Shown in pieces: positions 23,399-35,880 of a stretch of DNA of 64,000 nt. This DNA comes from Talinum fruticosum (lineage: Eukaryota > Streptophyta > Magnoliopsida > Caryophyllales > Talinaceae). The stretch is taken from positions 1,178,001-1,242,000 of the forward strand of contig JAITYX010000102.1 of the NCBI GenBank assembly GCA_021018815.1. Direction: 5' to 3'. The first letter of the stretch is position 1; the number at the start of each line of letters is the position of its first letter. The position numbers and the translations under genes were made by a program. The notes under the pieces are model-generated. The model was not told where the DNA came from. It did no database searches and was given only the letters and a program-made list of their open reading frames with translations.

Positions 23399-25320
23399 GG
23401 CTTAAAAATAGTTGAATCTCAAATATTTAGAAGATGATTGATATGGGTCAATTGTAATCATCATCTCGATGTGAATTTTTTTCTTTACAAGACCGGAATC
23501 ACCTAACTCATATGTTTGGACTTGTTTAGATATAATTCACGGAATCTTATTTTTTGTTTAATAGGTGAATCATCGAATTTTTCTTAAAAGAAAATATAGT
23601 GACTAACCATGATTATTTAGAGAGATTGTTTGGGTATAGAAAAATTTGGTAACAGTAAGAGGAGGAGAGAGAAAGGGTATATGGATTGTACACTACTTTG
23701 AACACAACGACTTTTCCCCTTTCTTCAACTACTCAAAATCCATTTTTTCAGCAACCTCAAATATTGAAACTTGACCTATGGGTCTCTCTCTCTCACCAAG
23801 TATTACTTGCTGCTCTCTTTGTTTTTCTTTTATCCATATTCAACTGCATCTCTCCACCTCTTGTCCTAAATTACAATCATCAATGGCTCCTCACTGCTCA
23901 GTCTTTCGGTTTTCACTGTCGTGATGATGCTCATCGTAGTCTTCGCCGTCTAGAACGCTGCCGCAGTGGAAGGTCCAACACTAACCCCTATTTTCGATGC
24001 CTCCGCAATCGTCCCTGCCGCATTTGTCTCCACCTCCAGAGCTTGATCTGTCCCCGCTTTCGGAGTCGGTGAAATGGGATTGCTTCAAACACCAAAAGGC
24101 TGCCAGATTTTCATCTGGACATGGGCGGGGCCTTTCTTCTTTGGAGCAACGGTGGTCAAAGGAGAGGCAGAGGAGGATGAATTTTGAAGTGATGGAGCGG
24201 ATGAAAAGGGGCTGAGACACCATCCCACCTTCTCTCCTTCTTAACATTGGTTTCGTTCACTGGGTATGCCCAGATGGAGTTTTACACTCGGTTTGTTCTG
24301 ATTTGGAATTCGGTTACGGGGATCAAATCCTCTTTAGAATTGGTATCTCACACTTATTCTCAGAACAAGCTGCAGAAGTCTTCAAATGGCATACAAATTC
24401 TAATTTTTTTCTCTCTTTTATTTATCAAAAAATTATCGACAACTTGAACGATAAATTTAAGGGTAGAACTTCAAGTATTTATAGTTGACTAAGAATGTGA
24501 AACTCGATGAATGACTATATAAATAGGGTATAGAGGTTGTTGGTTATTCATCACATAGCTTTATTTTCTTGCTCTACTCTCATTCCTCTGAAATTCAATT
24601 TCTTAGTTCAATTTCTGAAGCTTGAAGGTTGTTCTTTATCCCTTATTCTTCAAGCCGAATCTGCCATCAAACAAAGGAACTGGATCTTCTATTCATCTTT
24701 TTTTTTGTCTCTATTTCGTTTAGTTCGTTGATGATGAACTTTTCTTGTTTAAGCCATGGCTTATTGTTTTTTTCTTTGTTTTGCTTTGTTAAGGGGACAA
24801 TGGAAGCCTCTACTTTGTTTTGTTAAGGAGACAATGGCTGGAGAATTTGTGCCTCCTCTTGAACATAAAGCCCTCTTTTTTAGGTGGTCGTACATTGTTC
24901 TGTTACTATTGCTGAAAATTTAACTTTGTAGACATCAATTTGTAAAAATTACACCAAAATGTTGTTGTGGGCACGACTAATATTTTTCAATTCCTTTTCC
25001 TGTAAAGAAGAAGAGTAGTCTCAACTTAAGGCAGGATAACACCTTGGTGTAATTTTCCAAAAGCTTCACCAATTTGATAGAGCGTCAGTGACGACTAAAA
25101 ACTTCAAGTGAACTTTCCCCAATTTTTTTCTTTTTGCTTAATATTCCACTGGATGTTGACTGGAAATTTCACATGATTTTTTCTCAATGGAACTGTATGT
25201 TGGCCCGAAATTTTTCACATGATTTGGTTCAATACTAAAATTGATTCTTTTTTTTCTTTTTTTTTTTCACATGTTGATCGAAACTCTCAGCTTCTTCATC
25301 CCCTTTTTTAAGCTAACCGG
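23399..25320. other. Possibly low-copy flank with a TATA box
   Basis: No match to the repeat families elsewhere in the window. A TATATAAATA box at 24516-24525 is followed by a CT-rich leader-like stretch (24560-24730) of the kind seen in plant promoters. No convincing coding exon follows before the CACTA terminus at 25321. Open frames up to 128 codons occur but lack recognisable features. It may be host DNA or an old element. Confidence 0.35.
23883..24187 (+). pseudogene. Possible small arabinogalactan-peptide-like pseudogene
   Basis: After an ATG at 23883 a second frame reads a hydrophobic segment (TVVMMLIVVFAV), then AAAVEGPTLTPIFDASAIVP. The order of hydrophobic signal-like segment followed by an Ala/Pro/Thr-rich stretch is seen in small plant arabinogalactan peptides. 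A frameshift and at least two stops break it. Very weak: this is one reading of a short region and could be chance. Confidence 0.2.
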
Positions 25321-25957
25321 CACTACTATATATATGACTTTTTATTATGGTTGATTTACGATGGTTGACAAAAAACCGTTATGAAAATGACGCGGTGACA
25401 TTTTTGTAAATAAGCGGGCTTTTATTACACTTATAACTATCGAAATGGGTTTAGGAGTTTAGGATTTAATTAATTTAAGGAAATAGAATGATAGTTAGGA
25501 TGGTAAATCGAAAGAGTATATTTAAATTTGTTTAGGGTTTATAGAAATAGAAAAATATTTGGATATAGGGTCATCCCGGAAACTTGTCATAAAGATAAAT
25601 TTATATTCAAATTTGTTTATTTTGATGAGGTGATGATGGAGTGGACTCATTTATCCAATTATCAAAATTTGTATCCAAATTTGGTTAGAGTTTAGAGAAA
25701 TAGAAAGATTTATGATTAAAGGTTTGGCGAAATAGAAAACTTTGTGGTTTAGGATTTAGGAAAATGGAATTATTTATGGTTTAGGGTTTAAGGATCAAAA
25801 GAGAGAAAATTTAATCGAAAATGTAAATAATTGGAAATTTTTTTGAATATAAGGTTATCCCCAAAAACTTGTCATGAAGATAAATTTGTTATCAAATTTG
25901 TTTATTTTGATGAGGTGATGTTGGGGTGAACTAATTTATCCAATTATTTAAATTTCT

Positions 25958-26587
25958 GGCTCCTTTTTGTTTCCAAACTTCTTGTATTATACATGATTTG
26001 TAAACTAGAGTACATGATTTTTTTGAAGTTTACGTAATCTATAAGATAATAATGAATATCAATACAATGTTGAGGCCATACTTGTAATTCGCTTCAACGA
26101 CCCCAAGACATAACTATAGAAACAGAGTTCGCATAACCCTTGTCGTCTTTAATAATGAGGTTGGGTTCACAAGGCAAGACATAGAGTCTATCTACAGCGT
26201 GGGTCGGCCCACAAAAAAAGGGAAGAGGGGTAAAGGATTCATTGCGGGAAAAGGTGATAAACAATAGGAAATTATTACTAGTTTTGTCATTATGTATCAA
26301 CTTGTTTTTCGATGAATCCTTTACCCCTCTTCCCTTTATTGTGCACCGACCCACGCTATAGATAGACTCTATGTCTTACCTTGTGAACCCAACTTCATTG
26401 TTAAAGACGACAAGGTTTATGGAAACTCCGATTCTTGTTAAGTCTTTAGGTCGTTAATGCAAATTAAAAGGATGGCTTGAACATTTTATTCATATTAATT
26501 GTGCTATGCATTATGTAAAAATTCAAAAAAATAATGACTAGTTTATGATAATGTATAATACATCAAAATTGGAAGCAAAAGGAAACC
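25958..26587. repeat. Fold-back module A (about 300-bp arms)
   Basis: The left arm, 25958-26262, pairs with 26290-26587 around a centre near 26278. Paired blocks include AAGAGGGGTAAAGGATTCAT with its inverse at about 26310, and TTGTATTATACATGAT with its inverse near the right end. The module is preceded by AACTTGTCATGAAGATAAAT (25870-25889), a segment also present at about 25583 and 26743. The minus-strand open frame inside is a by-product. Confidence 0.85.
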
Positions 26588-26829
26588 ATATATATATAAT
26601 ATATATACATAAACACTCCTCTTACACAACGAATAGAGGAAAAGAGTTGTATATATATATATATTTAAAAAAGAGAAATTTAAACACACTACAAAAATAA
26701 GAACTTATAACCATTTTAGGATATAGGGTTATGCCCAAAAACTTATCATGAAGATAAATTTGTTATCAAATTTGTTTATATTGATGAGGTGATGTGGAGT
26801 GGACTAATTTATCCAATTATCTAATTTTT

Positions 26830-27439
26830 CAGTTTTCTTTTTGGTTGCAAGTTTGTTGTATTATACATGATCGTAAACTAGAGGCCATGATTTTTTTGAA
26901 GTTTACGTAATGCATAAGATAATAATAAATATGAATGAAATGTTGAGGCCACCTTTTAATTTGCTTTAACAACCTAAGACATAACAAGAATCGGAGTTCC
27001 TTTGTTGTATTTAACAATAACACTGGGGTTCACAAGAAAAAACATGGTGTGTACATGCAATGTTAGTTGTTTCACGAAGAAGGGGAGGAGGGTAGAGGAG
27101 TCAAATGGAAACAAAGGTGATAAACAATAGTGAATTATTACTAGTTTTCTCATTGTTTATCACCTTTGTTTTCATTTGACTCCTCTACCCTTCTCCTCTT
27201 CTTCATGGACCGACCCACATTGCATGTACATTCAATGTTTTTTCTTATGAACCCGAACCCATTGTTAAACACAACAAGGGAACTCCGGTTCTCGTTATGT
27301 CATGGGTCGTTAAAGAAAATTAAAGGGATGACCTCAACATTTTATTTATATTTAATTATCCTATGCATTATGTAAAACTTCAAAAAATCATGTCCATTTT
27401 ATGATAATGTATAATACATCAAAAATGGAAGCAAAAGGA

Positions 27440-27442
<3 letters not shown>
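26830..27442. repeat. Fold-back module B, tandem copy of module A
   Basis: Same design as module A and about 870 bp further on. The left arm, 26830-27130, pairs with 27150-27442. The inner arms are nearly perfect: GGTGATAAACAAT at 27117 against ATTGTTTATCACC at 27151. The shared preceding segment and the following TTTAAAAAAGAGAA (26666 and 27537) show that the whole unit was duplicated in tandem. Confidence 0.85.

Positions 27443-27527
<85 letters not shown>
27443..27527 (+). repeat. (TA)42 microsatellite
   Basis: Eighty-five bases of alternating TA at the right edge of fold-back module B. A shorter TA tract sits at the same place after module A (26588-26605). Confidence 0.97.
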
Positions 27528-27529
<2 letters not shown>

Positions 27530-28277
27530 TTTGTATTTAAAAAAGAGAATTTAACCACTATAAAAAAATAAGAAGTTATAATAATGGTCCATGTTAGAGG
27601 AATATATATACTAAGTAACATCTTTTTGTTTTCATATAATTTGATAAATGACATTCTTAATTGTGTATAATTGTGCTTACTTTGCTTATCAATCTATGCT
27701 TTTCATAAATTATTGTATGCATTTCATAAGCTTCGAGAACCCGTTCAAAAATCTATACATAACAAGTTATCCTAGGTCGCGGTACGGGCATAAATGTGCG
27801 TATATCACTCAGGATATTAGCTTTGTATTTATAGGTTTTTGAATTGTCCGTGTTGGATAGTTTGAGAATAATATGATAATAGGTTGTGTGACTATTATAA
27901 TCTTATCATACATTGACAAGATATCACGGTGCTAATTTCCCTCGTTCTTTGGGTGCAATTATGATGATGATGGGTTTGATGTGTATATCCTTACTCATGT
28001 TACCATACAATTAAGTAAGGATATACGCATTAGCCATTTTGTTTTCGTATGTTATACTTGAAGGACTGATGGGAAATGTCTGTACGAATTTCGTCAAAAG
28101 TATGATAAGATTTTGCTACACGGTCTAGGGTAATATTATTCTTGAATGGATTTACGACCATCTAATCCTATAGAAGGATCTTAGGCTCATGTCATATTAT
28201 TTGTGCGTTTAAATGATGAAAGTATGTGCTTTTCGAACTATATGTAGTGAATTACTTCTCGTGTTTATGGGTAAGGT

Positions 28278-31200
28278 ATGGATAGAGCGTGGGTTTATAA
28301 CAATAGGAGGAGTGTAGAATATCGTGATGGTGTTAACAACTTTTTAGTGATTGCCATCGAACATGCAACCAAATTCGAGAGAACAATCCATATTCTATCC
28401 GTGTTTACGGTGTTTTAACTTCTCAAGATTACTCCCTAAAGTTGTAAAAGGTCACCTATATCAATCGGGATTTGACACATCTTATAAGGTGTGCGCATGG
28501 CATGGGGAAGAGAAGTCTATGAATAATGGCTTAGGAGAAGAGGAAGAGTATGATGAAAATGAAGCTAGCGAGTATGGAATTAGAAGATCGATATGAAGAT
28601 CCGGTTCATGGAGTAGAACGTGAATTAGTCGATCAACCACATGTATTGGAGCAATTGTTAGCTGATTTGGAGAAGCATGTTTATCCGGGGTGCGATAAAT
28701 GTACTTGTTTATTAGTCTGTGTTGAGGTTGATGAACTTGAAAACGGCTAATGGCTGGAGTGATAAAAGTTTTATAGACTTGCTGAGTGTGCTTAAAGATA
28801 TGTCTGTGTCTTATGGGCATGGGGTATAAGAAGATACACGCCTAACCCAATGATTGCATATTGTACCGAAAAGAACATGCACATAGACACGAATGTCCTA
28901 AATGTGGTGTACCTCGATATAAAATGAAAACCATCGATGGAGAGAGTGTTGAGGGACCTCCCGCAAAGGTGTTGTGGTACTTGCCGATAATACCGAGGTT
29001 TAAGCGCTTGTTTTCAAGTGCAGCCGATGCTACGAACTTGACGTGGCATGCCGATGGAAGAGTCTCGTGATTACAAGCTTCATCACCTTGTCGATTCTCC
29101 TTAATGGAAGAATATCGATTCATTTTTTGTGGAATTTGGTAGGGAGGCACGAAATCTATGTCTAGGTCTTTGTACGGTTCGGAATAAACCCCCATGATGA
29201 CCCCAGTAGCAAGCACAATAGTTGGCCTGTTTTTGGTTATCTATAACCTACCATCGTCGTTGTGCATAAAGCGCATGTACATTATGTCATCAACGCTCAT
29301 TTCTAGGCCTAAATACTTAAGAAATGATATATATGTGTACTTGGCACCTTTTGTTGAAGATTTGAAGTTGTTGTGGGATGAAGGTGTTTCGATTTTTATG
29401 CATACCTTGACATTGCCAGCTATGATCTTTACCAAAATAAATGACTTCTCTGCATATAGAAACTTGTCCAAATATACCATGAAAGGCTATAAGGTATGCC
29501 CCATTTGTTCGAGAGGATACTTGCTCCTATCAACTTAAGCACGAAAAAAGACGGCCTATCTCGGACACCAAAAGTTTCTTCCCTTTTCCCATAAATATTG
29601 TAAGAAAAATAAGGCTTTCAATGGTAAAACCAACATGGATTCTCGCTCCAAATCCATTAACAGGACATCAAATTTATGACCAAGTGAAGGATCTTCATGT
29701 GGAGTTCGACAAACCATACCGACGTCAATCGAAAACCGTGTGGGAAAAAAGAGATCATTTTTTTCATCTTCCATATTGGAAAGAGTTGTATATGAGACAT
29801 AGTCTTGATGTAATGCATATACGTAAAAACGTATGCGAAAGTCTCATTGGCACTCTTTTAAACATACCGGGAGGGCCAAGGATGGAGAGAAAGCAAGACT
29901 CGATTTGTATGAAATAGTAATACGGGAGGAATTAGCACCACAACCAAAGGGGAAGAGAACGTATTTTCCTCCGGCTTCTTACACATTGAGTAGAAGGGAA
30001 AAACAACGTTTGTGTGAGACCTTTTAGAAACTTAAAGTGCCGCGAGGATATTTTTCAAACATTAATAGATTAATCGGTCTTAAATCTCACGATTATCATG
30101 CTTTGAGGTGAAAAATTTTGTCGGTTGCTATTCGAGCAATGATGCCCAAACATGTCGGATAGTCAATTACAACACTTTGCTTATTCTTCAATGCCATATG
30201 TAACAAAATCATTGATTTGGACAAATTGGATGATCTTGAGTACGGCGTGATCGTTACATTGTGCCAACCTGAGATGTACTTCCCACCTTCTTTTTTGATA
30301 CCATGGTGCACCTAGTTGTTCATTTGGTGAGAGAAGTGCGATTTTGTGGCCTTGTCTTTTACCGATGGATGTACGCTTTTGAACGTTTTATGAAAATTCT
30401 CAAAGGGTATGTTAGAAATTGGTATCGACCAGAAAGGTGCATTATTGAGGCACACACAGTTGAGGAGCGTGTTGAGTTACTGCTGCGAATACTACCCCCA
30501 AATGGAAGTTGTTGGTATTCCAAAACATCAATATATGGGGAAGATTGTTGGACAAGGAAGCTGGGGCTGAAGGTTCTAACAATCAGTCGGGATATGAGGA
30601 ATCAAGCACATCTTTATATTCTTTAAGACAATGATGAAGTGTTGTCGTTCATTGATGAGCACAAATCTCTCATAAGGAGACAAGTGCTCGAGGAAAAATT
30701 GAGACGTGGGTACTGGCCCAACATAATCGCACATTTGTCAACTAGTTTAGAGATAGAGTCATCACTAGCCAATTCGAAGAATCATGAGATATCTCACAAA
30801 CATTAGCAAGCTTGGCTAAAGGGCCGCAGTTGGATGTATCTTACCGTGCGTATGACATCAATGGATACTCTTTTACACAAAGAGCCGGAACAATAGGAGC
30901 ACCCTGCAAAATAGTGGGGTCACATTGGAGGCTCATGCACTTCATGCTTCCAGCTCTAAGGACAAACATCCCGTTGTAGTTAAAATTTTATATTACAAAG
31001 TCATTGAGGAGATATGTGAGCTATACGATGCTAACCTACGTGAGCCCATTTTCCGGTACAAATGGGTTGACAATAACAACGGTGTTTGAGTTGATGGGAT
31101 GGGATTCAAGATGATCAATCTTAGAAGAGAAGGGCCTAAAGGGGATCAATTTGTTATGACATTCCAAGCAAGACAAGTGTTCTACATTGAGGACCCGACC

Positions 31201-31412
31201 AATGATAAGTGGTTTATTGTTCTTCAAGGGAAGAAGCACGTTGCTGGTGGGGATGGTGAATATGTGTGAGTTTTTGAGGAGACCCCACCTTTCTCCTTGG
31301 GAATACCTGTTGAAAATGAGGATGCCAATTTTGAAGAATTGTATTTAAGGTTTGATCATCGGGAGGGCATATATATTGAAGATAAGTACAAAGAATGGGG
31401 AAAAGGGGCATA
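28278..31412 (+). pseudogene. TNP2-like CACTA transposase, decayed but nearly full length
   Basis: Starts MDRAWVYNNRRSVEYRDGVN at 28278, the N-terminal transposase-associated domain, and continues after a frameshift with YPCLRCFNFSRLLPKVVK (about 28396). Next come LLADLEKHVYPGCDKCTC (28657-28710), a zinc-type segment HRHECPKCGVPRYKMKTIDG (28883-28942), and KVLWYLPIIPRFKRLF with NLTWHADGR (28966-29064). Family blocks LAPNPLTGHQIYDQ and LPYWKELYMRHSLDVMH follow (29643-29820). A DUF4218-like block (LVREVRFCGLVFYRWMYAFE) is at 30327-30386 and a DUF4216-like block (YKWVDNNNGV, then FQARQVFYIEDPTNDKW) at 31058-31215. Many frameshifts and stops separate these blocks, so no protein can be made as it stands. 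In living CACTA elements this protein binds termini and catalyses transposition. Confidence 0.9.
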
Positions 31413-31992
31413 AACCATGTAATTATATCAACTCGATAAGAACATTATTGTATAAAAATTTTTATTGATGGATATCCATATTTTTCTTATTTTAGTTGCT
31501 TTTTCATAGTTTCGACTTTAACAATTTCATGTAACAGATTATTATTCGATGAGGAGCAAAAGGACTAAGTTGTCAAATGGAAGGCTAGAAAGCTTTTTCG
31601 GTTGAGAAGCGGAAGGTGAGATTAGCGGCCAATGTTAGTTTTGATTTCCTTTCTCATTTATGATCCTTCTATGTTTTTTTGTTTCTTATGGAAGAGTTGT
31701 TGCTATAGGTACTTGAATTTTGTCGTTCAACCAATACTCAAGGATATAGCTTTTGAAGTAGTTGATTCCAAAGGTTCATACATGATGACGACAAGCTTTT
31801 TCGAGTAAATAAGTGATTTATACCCTTTTATGTTTGCTATGTTTCTTGTGGACAAGTTGTTCATTAACACTTTCTTTAGTTTTTATTTTGTCCAGTCTAC
31901 CCGTGCAAAAACTCCAAGCAATGTATTCATAAGAGGAGCATCACTTTGAAACAATGACAAAAGAAATAGAGATTGCCTGGTGAGATGTCTTC
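31413..31992 (+). other. Remnant of a second gene of the outer CACTA element
   Basis: After the TNP2 stop, an acceptor-like TGTAACAG is followed by MRSKRTKLSNGRLESFFG (about 31551-31604) and then a stop. Short exon-like fragments separated by T-rich intron-like DNA continue to the insertion point of the nested element at 31993. Too decayed to name. Confidence 0.3.
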
Positions 31993-32715
31993 CACTACTA
32001 GAAAACCGCAAATTTGCGACGGAAATAGCGACGGAATGTCGGCTAATAGCGACGGAATTTCGGAATTAGCGACGGAATTAGCGACGGAACTCTTCCGTCG
32101 CTGAAAGCGGGTCGCTAAATTTCAGCGACGGAAATTTTCAAGTCCGTCGCTAATTAGCGACAGATTAGCGACGGAGACTCTTTCCGTAGGCTGATGGAAA
32201 TTAGCGACGAACGACTTTCCGTCGCCGATTTAGCGACGAAGTGAGGGATTTCCGTCGCTGAATCGATGACGGAAAATCCCCAATTCCGTCGTTGATATCC
32301 GTCGCTAATTAGCGACGGAATATGGGGTTTTCGTCGCTAATTTCCATCGCTGATTGGTACTTGTTCCGTCGTCGATCCGTCATTGTTCAGTCATTGTTCG
32401 TCAAAAATTCTGAATATTATTTTCTAATTATTCATTACTCTAGTACGAGAAAATTGTGAATGGATATACAAATCCACCATTCACATATGTGACACTTACA
32501 TTTGGCATTTACATATGCCGGCCACAAATAAGTCATCAAAGTTGGATATACAAATCCAACTTACATGTTCAACATCATCAACAACCATAACATACTTAAA
32601 ACAAATTCACAAGTTCAACACAACAAGCAAACAATAGCTCACAAGAAACCTCAAACACATTTAAATAGTTCGCAAAGTGGTGATCACCAATATATACAAA
32701 AGTTCACATTTGAAT

Positions 32716-34570
32716 TCACTCATCCTCTTCCTCATCCTCTTCCTCTTGTGGTTGTGGTGGTCGACGGTGAGATCCGGATGCTTGCTGAGGCTGCAGAAAT
32801 TCATTCATACGTGCTATTGGCTCAGCGAAGCTGTCGACTTGTGCCTTAAGATGCCGATTTTGTAACTTAAGCATTCGGCGATGCTCAATCCATTGCTTGT
32901 ACCTCGGAATTTAAAGTATGCACTTGTTGCTCTCCATTCCGAGTCATCTGCAGTAGAAGGTTTCGGTGATTTGAAGGACATTGTTGGTTTCAAGTTTCTA
33001 GCGTCGGATCCAAGTCCATAAATGCGACCTTTCTTGTTCGCATTGGCTTTGACCCACAACTCTTGTTGTGCAGGGGTGGAGACATGATCCTCGGAAGAGT
33101 TGGGGTCATCGTTGGAAGTTTGAGTGGGTTGAGTGTTTTGCAACTCTTCCCACTCTTTTTGAAACTTCTCCTGAATATAATATAAATATTTGAGGCATGT
33201 AAATATCACAAGTTGTTAAGGAAAACAATAGATAGAAAAATATGCGGAATTCATATATATGGTTACTCACGTAAATGGCCTTGGATTTTTTGTCCACCCA
33301 TTCGTCCTTTTTTGTTTTGTGCGTTCGTGAAAATAGTTGGGTCGGTAGAGGCTGAACTCCTTTAAGCTCCTTCATCTAAAATTTTAAACAAGTTAGTAGA
33401 GAATCAATTTACCAATATGAACATGTTAACGGTTGCATGCGTAATCAATAAGAAAAGGGTATGTACAAATCGTCGCTTATGCTCCGTCATAGGGATTGAG
33501 CCACAAGTATGGAGCGATGAACCAAGTCCCCACGATCGAGCATGACGGTTTTTCCGAGCTTGCTCGCGGAACTTCTTGTAGTCGGCAGTTTCCCAATATT
33601 CGAGCAACTCGCGCCAGTAGTTGTCACCCAACCATTTCGGCTTCTTCTTAGTTTTCCTCGCCTTGAGCATGAAGTCCTTCAAGCGATCACTGCCTTTCTT
33701 TTCAAAATTTCTTCCGATTTGGACTTCATCGGTTGGAGACCAAGTGAAAAATTTCTATATAAATAAAAACGTAGTTTATAAGTTATGAAATTATAATATA
33801 ATGTTCGAACATGCACAATAAGTGATTATGTTATCTGAACTTGAGAAAACTAATGATTTGTCATTACCTTAAACTTAGAAAATCACCGATCACGTTGTGA
33901 TCGAGGGACTTTACCCCATGTAGGCCAAGCTCCATCGTACTTGCTTTGGAAGATGTGGGAAATCGTACCCACAACTTTGTCAATGGGGTAGAACCTAATC
34001 AATAAACATATAAAATAGTTAGTTCAACTAATAACTAATATGCTTAATTTATTTTGTTATTTATTATCACACTTACCCTTCACCATCCGGCTCAATTCGG
34101 ATCTTTTCTCAGCTGCTAGCGCTACTTGATTGAAGACAAGGATCCTCGTTCCTTGTATCAGTTGGTCCTTCATTTGTAGGCATTTGTGGTGGCCGTTGTT
34201 CGGAACCAACGTGGATGCGTGGTACATTATTTGTACCATATTGGTGATATGCATATGTACTCGACGGGTTTGAGTACATATAGGGTTGCTCGAGAATATG
34301 GAGGGTTTAGAAAGAAAGACCCACCCAGTGGGTTTTGCATGTGTGGGAAGTTTGGGAGTTGGAAAAAGGGAGGGTTGGGAATAAATGACCCCCAATGGAG
34401 TTTGGTTGTGAGGGGAATGTGGAGATAGTGCTCCACCGATAGGAGTTTGAAGGTTCCGAGGGTTTTGAGAGGGGTAGAAGTGCCGACATCATTACCTTCC
34501 CCATCGGTAGTGGCGTTTCTAGCCTTTCCCGAGTAGCTGATCTTTTGGTTCCGCCTCTACCTCTCTCCAT
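32716..34570 (-). pseudogene. Transposase_24 (Ptta/En/Spm)-type gene, six exons, few lesions
   Basis: Minus strand, start MERGRGGTKRSATRE at 34570. Exons: 34570-34077, 33994-33868, 33754-33467, 33375-33271 and 33170-32716; all introns are GT-AG and 82-113 bp, and the first exon may hold another small intron. Recognisable blocks: FYPIDKVVGTISHIFQSKYD (exon 2), KPKWLGDNYWRELLEYWE and GLGSSLHTCGSIPMTEHKRR (exon 3), and ELWVKANANKKGRIYGLGSD (last exon). These match plant En/Spm-type transposase proteins that bind subterminal repeats. The C-terminus continues in a shifted frame as a basic, coiled-coil-like stretch (MLKLQNRHLKAQVDSF) and an acidic tail to a stop at 32716. Lesions: TGG to TGA in exon 2 (RDR*FSKFK), one frameshift near 32910, and frame breaks in the Pro-rich exon 1. 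Otherwise well preserved, so inactivation is recent. Confidence 0.85.
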
Positions 34571-34630
34571 TTTTCCGTACATAAACAAGTAATTCACACT
34601 ATTAGTAAACATCCAACGGTTCAAGTGATT

Positions 34631-34856
34631 TCATATAAAACAACATATAAACAATAGTAAACACAACTCTTCCAAATCCATTCTTGCCTTGATGTCATCC
34701 TTTGTTTTACCAAGAATATCCATAACGGTGTTAATTATATTCTCAAAAAAGTTCTTCTCAATGTGCATCACATCTAAGTTATGGCGAAGCAATTGATCTT
34801 TCCAATATGGCAATTCCCAAAATATGCTTTGTTTTGTCCAATTATGATCCTTCCAA
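34631..34856 (-). pseudogene. TNP2 transposase fragment in the nested CACTA
   Basis: Minus strand: WKDHNWTKQSIFWELPYWKD followed by QLLRHNLDVMHIEKN and ILGKTKDDIKARMDLEE. This is the same conserved block seen at about 29760-29850 in the outer element. Only about 75 residues remain, then the frame runs into a stop. It lies upstream of, and on the same strand as, the Transposase_24-type gene. Confidence 0.9.
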
Positions 34857-35025
34857 TAAACTCATATACATATAATTAAACTTATCATACAAGTAAAGCA
34901 ATCATACCTATAAGCATACCTAATTAGTGTGAACAACCTCACACAAATAAACTACAAACAATTACACATATATAAATCACAAAAACCATTTCCCTCAACT
35001 TCAACAATAATGTCCAACAAATCCA

Positions 35026-35541
35026 ACACAATTGCACATTTTTCTATTCAAATTCATCCACAATCAACATTAATTTCCACCAAATTACATATATTCGTCA
35101 ATTTCAACTTACATTTTTTAAAACCCTAAATTTAACTTCAATAACATTTACTCCATAAACAACACAATTGCACACTTTTCTATTCAAATTCATCCACAAA
35201 CAACACTAATTTCCACTAAATTACATATATTCGTCAATTTCAAGTTATAATGTTCAAAACCCTAAATTTAACTTCCATAACATTTACTCCATAAACAACA
35301 CAATTGCATATTTTTCTTCTCAAATTCATTCACAAACAACATTAATTCCCACCAAAGTACATATATTTGTCAATTTCAAGTTACAATTTTTAAAACCCTA
35401 AATTTAACTTCAATAACATTTACTCCATAAACAACACAATTTCACATTTTTCTTCTCAAATTCATTCACAAACAACATTAATTTCCAACAAATTACATAT
35501 ATTCATTAATTTCAATTTCAATTTTGTAAAACCATAAATGT
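35026..35541. repeat. 136-bp tandem repeat, about 3.8 copies, inside the nested CACTA
   Basis: AAATTCAT(C/T)CA recurs at 35050, 35186, 35322 and 35458, exactly 136 bp apart. Units share TTACATATATTCGTCAATTTC and AAAACCCTAAATTTAACTTC. Strongly A/C-biased on plus. No coding role. Confidence 0.95.
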
Positions 35542-35569
35542 ACAAAAAATCAACACAAGCATACCTCAA

Positions 35570-35880
35570 AATTATGGGCGGCACCGGCGGGGACACAGGC
35601 GGCGACGGCGAAGGTCGGCGTGTGGCGGCAGCGGCGGCGGTGCGTCGGTGGCGTCCTCCACCCAGGCGGCGAGCGGCGGTGCAGGGGTCGGGCGAAACCA
35701 AGCTGAATGGTGGTTATTCGGCCTTGGTGGTCCTCAACCGCGGCGGAAGAGCGGCGGCGGCAGCAGCGGCGGCGGGCGTAGTTGCCGGCGGTAGTGGCTG
35801 TTGGCGGTGGTGAATCGGCGGAGGAAGGGTCGCACTCGCTCTCGCTCTCGCTCTCTCGTTTGCGCGGCGATATGCGAACC
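35570..35880 (-). promoter_or_regulatory. GC-rich leader and promoter-side region of the nested CACTA gene
   Basis: A GGC-repeat-rich block (35575-35815) followed by CTCGCTCTCGCTCTCGCTCT (35829-35848). On the minus strand it lies upstream of the transposase exons and ends in GAG then GTATGCTTGTG, a plausible splice donor near 35563. It is best read as the first untranslated exon and promoter side of the minus-strand gene. Gly/Ala-rich and Pro-rich open frames here are compositional. Confidence 0.45.

Noticed and set aside
27442..27654. Open frame ending in Tyr-Ile repeats
   Set aside because: Translation of the (TA)42 tract.
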